Part shown: positions 6,716-12,052 of the stretch, one piece after another
How the letters are laid out: every line of letters begins with the position of its first letter
Position numbering within the stretch: position 1 is the stretch's first letter
Assembly (NCBI GenBank): GCA_965372385.1
Contig: CBDVCD010000070.1
Span: 1 to 13,186 of the forward strand
Length of the DNA: 13,186 bases
Direction of reading: 5' to 3'
From: JASJBU01 sp965372385
Lineage (GTDB): Bacteria > Pseudomonadota > Gammaproteobacteria > Chromatiales > Chromatiaceae
Notes under the pieces: generated by a model
Database searches by the model: none
What the model was told of the DNA's origin: nothing
What the model saw: the letters and a program-made list of their open reading frames with translations, nothing else
Made by a program: the position numbers and the translations under genes

Positions 6716-7971
6716 TATCGCTTCATCGACTCGAAGAACTCTTCGTTGGTCTTGGTGATCTTGAGTTTGTCGTAGAGAAACTCCATCGCCGCCAGCTCAT
6801 CCATGGGGTGGAGGATCTTGCGCAGAATCCACATCTTCTGCAGTTCATCCGGCTTCATCAGCAGTTCTTCACGGCGGGTGCCGGAACGGTTGATATTGAT
6901 GGCCGGGAAGATGCGCTTTTCCGCGATTCGGCGGTCCAGGTGGACCTCCATGTTACCGGTACCCTTGAACTCCTCGTAGATCACATCATCCATACGTGAA
7001 CCGGTCTCCACCAGCGCAGTGGCGAGGATGGTCAGGGAGCCACCCTCTTCCACGTTACGCGCCGCACCGAAGAAACGTTTCGGGCGATGCAGGGCGTTGG
7101 CATCCACGCCACCGGTCAGCACCTTGCCGGAAGAGGGGATCACCGTGTTATAGGCACGCGCCAGTCGAGTGATGGAATCGAGCAGAATGACCACGTCTTT
7201 TTTATGTTCGACCAGACGTTTGGCCTTTTCGATAACCATTTCGGCTACCTGAACATGACGGGTGGCGGGCTCATCAAAGGTGCTCGAAATCACTTCGCCA
7301 CGCACCGAACGGGCCATCTCGGTCACCTCCTCCGGACGCTCATCGATTAGCAGGACCATCAGATAACACTCGGGGTGGTTGTGGGCGATGGACTGCGCGA
7401 TATTCTGCAACATAATGGTCTTACCCGCCTTGGGCGGGGAGACAATCAGACCGCGCTGCCCCTTACCAATCGGTGCACAGAGTTCGATGGTGCGGGCAGT
7501 AATGTCTTCGGTACTGCCATTCCCCATCTCCAGATGGAAACGCTTGTTGGCGAACAGGGGAGTGAAATTCTCGAAGAGGATCTTGCTCTTGGCATTTTCC
7601 GGTTGGTCGTAGTTTATCTCGGCAACCTTCAGCAGCGCGAAGTAACGCTCGCCGTCCTTGGGAGGACGGATCTTGCCCGAAATGGTGTCGCCGGTGCGCA
7701 GGCTGAAACGACGAATCTGACTGGGTGAAACATAGATGTCATCCGGTCCTGCCAGGTAGGAGCTATCCGCGGAACGCAGAAAACCGAAACCATCCTGAAG
7801 AATCTCCAGTACACCGTCTCCGTAGATACTCTCACCCTTCTTGGCATGCGCCTTGAGAATGGCGAAGATCAGATCCTGCTTGCGGGTACGCGACATACCC
7901 TCGATCTTCATTTCATTTGCAAGTTCCGCCAGTTCCGGCACCGGCATTTTCTTCAGTTCAGTGAGGTTCAT
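6715..7971 (-). CDS. rho: transcription termination factor Rho
   Basis: Hexameric RNA-dependent ATPase that terminates transcription of untranslated RNA. The 418 residues are nearly collinear with E. coli Rho (419). The N-terminal helical domain starts MNLTELKKMP. The OSB/cold-shock-like primary RNA-binding site contains GDGVLEILQDGFGFLRS (51-67). Walker A is SPPKAGKT at 178-185 with K181 and K184, Walker B is VVILLDSITRLARAYN, and the Q-loop region is LTGGVDANAL. The C-terminus ends MKR followed directly by TAG, where E. coli ends MKRS; the REP doublet begins on the G of that stop. The start ATG at 7971 has no clear Shine-Dalgarno. Rho is autoregulated in other bacteria, and the 174-nt leader downstream of trxA has two hairpins. 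The trxA-rho order is as in E. coli. Confidence 0.99.
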   Translation of the reverse strand: MNLTELKKMPVPELAELANEMKIEGMSRTRKQDLIFAILKAHAKKGESIYGDGVLEILQDGFGFLRSADSSYLAGPDDIYVSPSQIRRFSLRTGDTISGKIRPPKDGERYFALLKVAEINYDQPENAKSKILFENFTPLFANKRFHLEMGNGSTEDITARTIELCAPIGKGQRGLIVSPPKAGKTIMLQNIAQSIAHNHPECYLMVLLIDERPEEVTEMARSVRGEVISSTFDEPATRHVQVAEMVIEKAKRLVEHKKDVVILLDSITRLARAYNTVIPSSGKVLTGGVDANALHRPKRFFGAARNVEEGGSLTILATALVETGSRMDDVIYEEFKGTGNMEVHLDRRIAEKRIFPAININRSGTRREELLMKPDELQKMWILRKILHPMDELAAMEFLYDKLKITKTNEEFFESMKR

Positions 7972-8015
7972 AATGGTACGGAGTATTAGTTAAGAATTCT
8001 TGATGGGATGGACAA

Positions 8016-8038
8016 GGCACGTCCTTCTTGGACGTGCC
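8016..8038 (-). promoter_or_regulatory. rho leader hairpin
   Basis: A perfect 9-bp stem (GGCACGTCC/GGACGTGCC) with a 5-nt loop, about 45 nt upstream of the rho start. On the minus strand it is followed by TTGTCC rather than a T-tract, so it is not a convincing intrinsic terminator. It is a structured element in the rho leader and could take part in rho autoregulation (inference). A 10-bp palindrome, AAGAATTCTT, sits between it and the start at 7992-8001. Confidence 0.5.
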
Positions 8039-8085
8039 AGGGGTGAAAATATGATTCAGGCTAGAAGAGGTGGAGTTTTTATTGA

Positions 8086-8115
8086 AACGCCCATGCAGAT
8101 GGTGTAGCAGGCGTT
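8086..8115 (-). terminator. possible hairpin after trxA
   Basis: The stem AACGCC/GGCGTT (8086-8091 with 8110-8115) extends past a 2-nt bulge by TGC/GCA, about 30 nt after the trxA stop. On the minus strand it is followed by TTTCAATAAAAA, a poor T-tract; on the plus strand by TTCTTTTC. It may be a leaky trxA terminator or part of the rho leader. Confidence 0.3.
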
Positions 8116-8145
8116 CTTTTCAGATCCAGGACTGTTTCCGGTCGA

Positions 8146-8472
8146 TTACATATTACTGTCGATAAAGGCAACTAACTGAGACTTCGAAACGGCACCCACC
8201 TTGGTTGCCTCCACTTCCCCGTCTTTAAATAGCATCAAAGTCGGAATACCACGGATACCATACCTTGGTGGTGTATTGGGGTTGTCATCAATATTAAGTT
8301 TGGCAACCTTGAGCTTACCTCCATATTCGGCGGCAATCTCATCGAGCACCGGTGCTATCATTTTACAGGGGCCACACCACTCGGCCCAATAATCTATCAA
8401 CACGGGCTGATTCGACTGAAGCACATCCGACTCGAAAGAGTCGTCTGTCACATGCACAATCTGTTCACTCAT
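8146..8472 (-). CDS. trxA: thioredoxin 1
   Basis: Cytoplasmic dithiol-disulfide oxidoreductase that donates electrons to ribonucleotide reductase, PAPS reductase, methionine sulfoxide reductase and other targets. Its 108 residues match the family (E. coli 109). It has the WCGPC active site at 32-36 (C33, C36), the buried acid D27, the cis-proline in GIPT (P77) and K58 of the KLNID strand. The start ATG at 8472 has GGAG about 12 nt upstream. It is followed by rho as in E. coli. A perfect TATAAT hexamer upstream (8645-8650) and a second candidate promoter nearer the gene suggest independent transcription from the mla operon. Confidence 0.98.
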   Translation of the reverse strand: MSEQIVHVTDDSFESDVLQSNQPVLIDYWAEWCGPCKMIAPVLDEIAAEYGGKLKVAKLNIDDNPNTPPRYGIRGIPTLMLFKDGEVEATKVGAVSKSQLVAFIDSNM

Positions 8473-8694
8473 TCTCTGAGTTTCTCCAACTCTATATGGG
8501 ATCGAAAGCGGCGGATGCAGGCTGCACCCATGCTTTAATTCAAGTAGTTTAGAATATGATACTGACTAGGCAATACCAGCTATTGACGAGGCTGCCCCAT
8601 TAATTTTCACCCAATTGAATCGAAAAACGGAAGATTTTTCAAGTATTATATCCAAATTAATCCAAATCTTCTGTCTTTCCCTTGAAAATGCACT
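8473..8694 (-). promoter_or_regulatory. AT-rich intergenic region with candidate trxA promoters
   Basis: This 222-nt gap contains no gene that I can support. Reading toward trxA there is an exact -10 consensus TATAAT at 8645-8650, lying within a repeated ATTTGGAT sequence but without a good -35. Nearer the gene, on the minus strand of 8521-8580, is a TTGCCT-16-TAAACT pair. An 8-bp inverted repeat (8636-8643 with 8681-8688) might serve as the end of the mla transcript. None of these is decisive. Confidence 0.35.
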
Positions 8695-9012
8695 CTATTC
8701 TGCATCATTTGCGGTCGTAAGCGTCTCCAGCAGCCTATCCACCTGACACAATCTGGCAATGGCCAGAATCGGTTCAGGTATTCCATCAAGCATAATCTCA
8801 GCACCCATCCGCTCTGCCTGACTTACCCACTCGAGTAACAAGGCAAGGCCCGCGCTGTCTGCCCGCTCGACCTTACCCAGATGCAGATTTATCCTCTGGC
8901 TTTTGTTAAACAGGTTTTTCGATTCCGCCAGTAACTTGCGCGCAGTGGCAAAGGTCATGTCACCCGTTACGCTAAAATCCTTCTCTCCATCTTGAGCCAG
9001 CTTAGCCTTCAC
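8695..9012 (-). CDS. mlaB: STAS-domain protein, MlaB-like
   Basis: A 105-residue single STAS domain. In the Mla complex MlaB binds the ATPase MlaF in the cytoplasm and is needed for assembly and activity. The diagnostic site is RADSAGLALLLEW (50-62), matching the DxxG loop of STAS proteins; S53 is at the conserved Ser/Thr position (Thr in E. coli MlaB). The start is GTG at 9012, 15 nt after the mlaD stop; no in-frame ATG is available. Its place at the end of mlaF-mlaE-mlaD and its size support the name. Sequence similarity alone would also allow an anti-sigma antagonist, but no anti-sigma factor is nearby. The mlaC gene that normally precedes mlaB is missing. Confidence 0.85.
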   Translation of the reverse strand: MKAKLAQDGEKDFSVTGDMTFATARKLLAESKNLFNKSQRINLHLGKVERADSAGLALLLEWVSQAERMGAEIMLDGIPEPILAIARLCQVDRLLETLTTANDAE

Positions 9013-9027
9013 CTCATCACCACCCAG

Positions 9028-9498
9028 CTATTCCATTGCATTCTCTTCCGCTTTACTGAAAAGAAACTGGCCAACAATCTCCTCCAGCACCAGCGCGGAT
9101 TGTGTCATGGTAATTTCACTGCCCTGCATTAACATAGCTTCACTGCCGCCCGGGTCGAATCCGATGTATTGCTCGCCCAGCAATCCGGAGGTATATATTT
9201 TGGCAATGGTGTCTTCTGGAATCTGGTTATATTGCGGTTCGATACGCAGGCTCACAACCGCTTCGAAACTGCTTTGATCATAGCGAATACTCTCGACCCT
9301 GCCAACCCGAACCCCAGCCATTGACACCGCGGATCGCACCTTGAGGCCACCGACGTTGTCAAACCGGGCCGTCACTTCATAACCTTCACTGGAGGTCATG
9401 GCGCTGAGATTGCTGACCTGCATGGCAAGAAAGAAGAGTGCCAGCAAACCGATTGACATAAAGGCGCCAACAGTAATTTCAAGATGTCTTATCTTCAT
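9028..9498 (-). CDS. mlaD: MCE-domain phospholipid-transport protein MlaD
   Basis: Inner-membrane-anchored periplasmic subunit of the MlaFEDB complex; MlaD forms a hexameric ring that binds phospholipid. The 156-residue product has one N-terminal transmembrane helix (about residues 8-27, GAFMSIGLLALFFLAM) and one MCE domain (about 38-117) with the typical GLKVRSAVSMAGVRVGRV and GLLGEQYIGFDPG segments. It is shorter than E. coli MlaD (183), mostly by a shorter C-terminal tail. A TTG further upstream (9513) would overlap mlaE. I prefer ATG 9498 because GGAG sits 9 nt before it and it follows the mlaE stop by 4 nt. The MCE domain is complete. Confidence 0.94.
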   Translation of the reverse strand: MKIRHLEITVGAFMSIGLLALFFLAMQVSNLSAMTSSEGYEVTARFDNVGGLKVRSAVSMAGVRVGRVESIRYDQSSFEAVVSLRIEPQYNQIPEDTIAKIYTSGLLGEQYIGFDPGGSEAMLMQGSEITMTQSALVLEEIVGQFLFSKAEENAME

Positions 9499-9502
9499 AA
9501 TC

Positions 9503-10282
9503 TCAGTCTCCAAACATCATGGCGGTCAAAACAAAATCCAGCACCAGCACCGCAAGGGCGGAGTGCACGACGGTACGGGTAGTGGCCTTACTCACCCCTT
9601 CCGAGGTGGCCACTGCATCATACCCTTGAAAAAGCGCGATCCAGGTGCAGACAATCCCGAATACAACACTCTTGATAACCCCGTTGAGCACATCCTCCCG
9701 CCAATCAACCTTCGCCTGCATCTGGCTCCAGAAGGCTCCATCATCCACTCCCAGCAATCCCACGCTAACGAAGTAGCCGCCAATCACGCCTACTGCACTG
9801 AACATGGCCGCAAGCAGTGGCATCGAGAGAAAACCGGCATAAAAACGGGGGGTCAGAATGCGCCGCACGGGATCAACCGCCATCATCTCCAGTCCGGAAA
9901 GCTGTTCGGTGGCCTTCATCAGACCGATCTCCGCGGTCAACGCGGAGCCGGCCCGACCGGCGAACAGCAGGGCAGTAACCACCGGCCCCAATTCCCTGAC
10001 CAGGGAAGTCGCCACCATCACACCGAGGCTGTCTTCCGCACCAAACTGAGAGAGTACGTAATAGCCCTGTAACCCCAGCACCATACCGACAAAGAGACCC
10101 GAGACCACCACAATGGTAAAGCTCCTCACACCCACGGCATGGGTCTGAGTCGCCAGTAGACCGAGCCTCGGTAACAGGCTCGTGATACCCAGGATAATCT
10201 GCAGGAACAACAGGTGCCCCCGTCCCAACCGCTCCAAGGTCAGTAACCCTTTACGCCCAAATCCGGCAATGGCGTCCAGCAT
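9503..10282 (-). CDS. mlaE: phospholipid-transport permease MlaE
   Basis: Integral membrane permease of the Mla ABC system, 259 residues (E. coli 260). Hydrophobic segments lie near residues 52-75, 145-175, 200-222 and 238-256. The conserved family core RELGPVVTALLFAGRAGSALTAE (96-118) is followed by ATEQLSGLEMM, the coupling region that contacts MlaF. The start ATG overlaps the mlaF stop by one base (TGATG), so the two subunits are translationally coupled. MlaD begins 4 nt after its stop. Together MlaF, MlaE, MlaD and MlaB make the inner-membrane complex. Confidence 0.96.
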   Translation of the reverse strand: MLDAIAGFGRKGLLTLERLGRGHLLFLQIILGITSLLPRLGLLATQTHAVGVRSFTIVVVSGLFVGMVLGLQGYYVLSQFGAEDSLGVMVATSLVRELGPVVTALLFAGRAGSALTAEIGLMKATEQLSGLEMMAVDPVRRILTPRFYAGFLSMPLLAAMFSAVGVIGGYFVSVGLLGVDDGAFWSQMQAKVDWREDVLNGVIKSVVFGIVCTWIALFQGYDAVATSEGVSKATTRTVVHSALAVLVLDFVLTAMMFGD

Positions 10283-11112
10283 CAGCGAGACACCTCTTTG
10301 CCCAGCAGATCCTCAGCCAGGGGTGGTGCATCGTAGTGGAAGCTCATCGGTCCCTCCGGCAAGCCCAGCATGAATTGACGAACGGATGACGATTTGGATG
10401 CGGCCAACTCCTGGGGTGAGCCTTTACCAATCACCTTGCCATTGGATACCAGGTAGATCAGATCAGCGATTGCTGCCGTCTCCTCCACATCGTGAGAGAC
10501 CAGAACACTGGTCAATTCTACTGCGTCATTTAGCCTGCGGATCAATTGGGCCAGCACCCCCATGGAGATCGGATCCTGCCCGGTGAAGGGTTCGTCATAC
10601 ATCACCATCATCGGATCCAGGGAAATTGCCCGCGCCAAGGCCACGCGTCGGGCCATACCGCCGGAAAGCTCGGCGGGCATCAATTCCCTGGCCCCACGCA
10701 AGCCTACCGCTTCCAGCTTCATCAATACCAGACGGCTGACCATCCGCTCAGGCAGATCGGTATGTTCCCTGAGCGGATAAGCCACATTGTCGAACACCGA
10801 GAGATCCGTCAGCAGGGCTCCACTCTGAAACAGCATGCCCATCCTCATGCGCAGCTTGAACAGCGCCTTACGGGACAACTTGTGAACATCCAGACCATCC
10901 ACCTCAATGCTACCGCTATCAGGATGCAACTGACCGCCGATGAGCTTCAGCAGGGTTGTCTTACCGGTGCCACTGGGCCCCATGATCGCCGTTACCTTGC
11001 CACGGGGGATGTCGATGTCCACCCCATCGAAGATCGGCCGGTTGGCATGGGAAAAGTGGAGATTGCGAATTTTTACAAGTGGTTCCTTGGCGCTGCTTGT
11101 CGACCCGGGCAT
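10282..11112 (-). CDS. mlaF: phospholipid-transport ATP-binding protein MlaF
   Basis: Cytoplasmic ATPase of the Mla ABC system, 276 residues. Walker A is GPSGTGKT (45-52, K51), the Q-loop is at Q96 (LFQSGALL), the signature is LSGGMARRVALARA starting at 149, Walker B is MVMYDEPFTG with D173 and E174, and the H-loop is VSHD with H207. The FQSGALLTDLSVFDNVAYPLRE stretch and the GQDPIS after Walker B are typical of MlaF/Ttg2A rather than amino-acid importers. A C-terminal extension of about 40 residues corresponds to the arm that MlaF uses for dimer contacts and MlaB docking. It is first in the mlaFED-mlaB operon. The ATG at 11112 lacks an obvious Shine-Dalgarno. A sigma-70-like promoter lies just upstream. 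Confidence 0.96.
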   Translation of the reverse strand: MPGSTSSAKEPLVKIRNLHFSHANRPIFDGVDIDIPRGKVTAIMGPSGTGKTTLLKLIGGQLHPDSGSIEVDGLDVHKLSRKALFKLRMRMGMLFQSGALLTDLSVFDNVAYPLREHTDLPERMVSRLVLMKLEAVGLRGARELMPAELSGGMARRVALARAISLDPMMVMYDEPFTGQDPISMGVLAQLIRRLNDAVELTSVLVSHDVEETAAIADLIYLVSNGKVIGKGSPQELAASKSSSVRQFMLGLPEGPMSFHYDAPPLAEDLLGKEVSR

Positions 11113-11147
11113 TAACAGAGAGACCAGATTAGGGAGATGAGGCGTCC

Positions 11148-11176
11148 ATTGTGTCGAGAGCCGATGAGGGCGTCAA
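11148..11176 (-). promoter_or_regulatory. candidate sigma-70 promoter of the mla operon
   Basis: On the minus strand, TTGACG (11171-11176, five of six -35 consensus bases) is followed after exactly 17 nt by CACAAT (11148-11153, four of six -10 bases). The expected start of transcription near 11141 would give a leader of about 30 nt before mlaF. The -35 box overlaps the stop codon of the upstream DUF72-like gene, so mla could be transcribed independently of it. Confidence 0.5.
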
Positions 11177-11748
11177 GCATAGCCCATCAGTTGCACCAAC
11201 TGGCGCAGATTTCTTAGCAAACCGATCGATGGGGGAGCTCCGGCAATAAAAAAAGGCACATCAATCGCCGGGGGTAGCTTTGTCACCAGGGTTTCCAGCC
11301 ATTCCCGTTGTTCACGCAGCCCACCCAACGCATTGCTTTTCATGATAATGGCAGGTTTGACCACCTTCTCGAGCTCATGGGTCGAATCCGTCCCAACGAA
11401 AACCGGTAATCCGCCCAAGTCTGACTGCTCAATACCAGGAGGGACTACAAAACCACCCAATGCTGCACCCAGGGCCCTACCTGTCAGCAGACAGACCTGC
11501 GTTGCGACGGTGGAATCCAGCTCCAGGTAAAACCGAAAGCTATCGCTTACCTCATCCACCCAGGTCTTGAATTGCTCCGCATCAGCCTGCTCCCACTCGG
11601 CCCGGGGTATCAGCACACCCGAAAACTCATTTGCGAAATAGGTGAGTCGCCACTCATCCGGCAGATCGTCTGGATAAAAATCACCCATCCAGGCCGGGTA
11701 ATCCCAGCCAACAGGCATGATATGCAAGGTTGGCGATTGATCAGGCAT
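11173..11748 (-). CDS. hypothetical protein with DUF72/YecE-like N-terminal half
   Basis: A soluble protein of 191 residues from ATG 11748; a GTG at 11754 would add two residues. Function is not known. The stretch VGWDYPAWMGDFYPDDLP (residues 13-30 from ATG) resembles the GTSGWSYxxWxGxFYPxxLP opening of DUF72/YecE TIM-barrel proteins, and a later FKTWVDEVSDSFRFYLEL resembles their FxxWxxxVPxxFRFxxK strand. The family's EINxSFYR segment is replaced by GVLIPRAEW, and the protein is shorter than the usual 240-280 residues, so it would be a reduced or diverged member. This relationship is my inference from motif similarity. The gene is 60 nt upstream of mlaF on the same strand and diverges from the 61-residue zinc-protein gene with only 32 nt between starts. 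No signal peptide is visible. Confidence 0.6.
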   Translation of the reverse strand: MPDQSPTLHIMPVGWDYPAWMGDFYPDDLPDEWRLTYFANEFSGVLIPRAEWEQADAEQFKTWVDEVSDSFRFYLELDSTVATQVCLLTGRALGAALGGFVVPPGIEQSDLGGLPVFVGTDSTHELEKVVKPAIIMKSNALGGLREQREWLETLVTKLPPAIDVPFFIAGAPPSIGLLRNLRQLVQLMGYA

Positions 11749-11780
11749 AATCACAACATCAAAACCGGAGGATACATCAA

Positions 11781-11966
11781 ATGGGGGAGATACTACCCTT
11801 CAAACGCCGAAAACTCAGTGAGAAACACCAGGGCAAAGGCCTTTGCCGGGAGGGTTTTCACAAATGGGAGGTCGTCAGAGAACGGGGCTTCGATGTGAAA
11901 CAGGGCAAGTTAGTAACAGAGTATCGATGTAAACATTGCGGTAAATCCCGAACATCATCAACCTAA
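11781..11966 (+). CDS. small putative zinc-binding protein
   Basis: A 61-residue basic protein with a strong ribosome-binding site: GGAGG at 11767-11771, 9 nt before the ATG. Four potential metal ligands are C22 and H27 (LCREGFHKWE) and C50 and C53 (YRCKHCGKSR), which is the spacing of a split zinc ribbon. The middle KQGKLVTEYRC looks like a beta hairpin leading into the CxxC knuckle. I do not know its function; similar small LCRxGxHKW...RCKxCG proteins occur as uncharacterised proteins in gammaproteobacteria and phages (from memory, not checked). It could bind nucleic acid or a protein partner. CATAAT at 11746-11751 is a possible -10 without a good -35. The good start signal and clear motif argue that it is real. 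Confidence 0.75.
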   Translation: MGEILPFKRRKLSEKHQGKGLCREGFHKWEVVRERGFDVKQGKLVTEYRCKHCGKSRTSST

Positions 11967-11988
11967 CAAAAGCATCCAGAATATAAAT

Positions 11989-12019
11989 TGCCCCTTCTTC
12001 AAACCAACAAGAAGGGGCA
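11989..12019 (-). terminator. intrinsic terminator of the Ig-like protein gene
   Basis: A perfect 11-bp stem (TGCCCCTTCTT with AAGAAGGGGCA) and a 9-nt loop lie 33 nt past the stop of the minus-strand Ig-like gene. On the minus strand the stem is preceded by a T6 run and followed by ATTTATATT, a T-rich tail. On the plus strand it is preceded by A/T-rich DNA and followed by CTGAAAAAA, so it would work mainly for the minus-strand gene, although it also sits 22 nt beyond the small zinc-protein gene and may block convergent transcription. Confidence 0.8.
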
Positions 12020-12052
12020 CTGAAAAAACACAGGAATCAAATACTTCTAATC

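Noticed and set aside
8016..8040. TGGCAC in the rho leader as a sigma-54 -24 element
   Set aside because: The required GC-containing -12 element (TTGC) is missing at the correct spacing; the bases are part of the hairpin stem.
8056..8094. 12-residue open frame in the rho leader (minus strand) as a RhoL-like leader peptide
   Set aside because: It has no ribosome-binding site and no similarity to known leader peptides; an ORF this short is expected by chance.
9499..9513. TTG start adding five residues to MlaD
   Set aside because: It overlaps the end of mlaE and places GGAG inside the coding region. The ATG at 9498 has that GGAG at 9 nt spacing.
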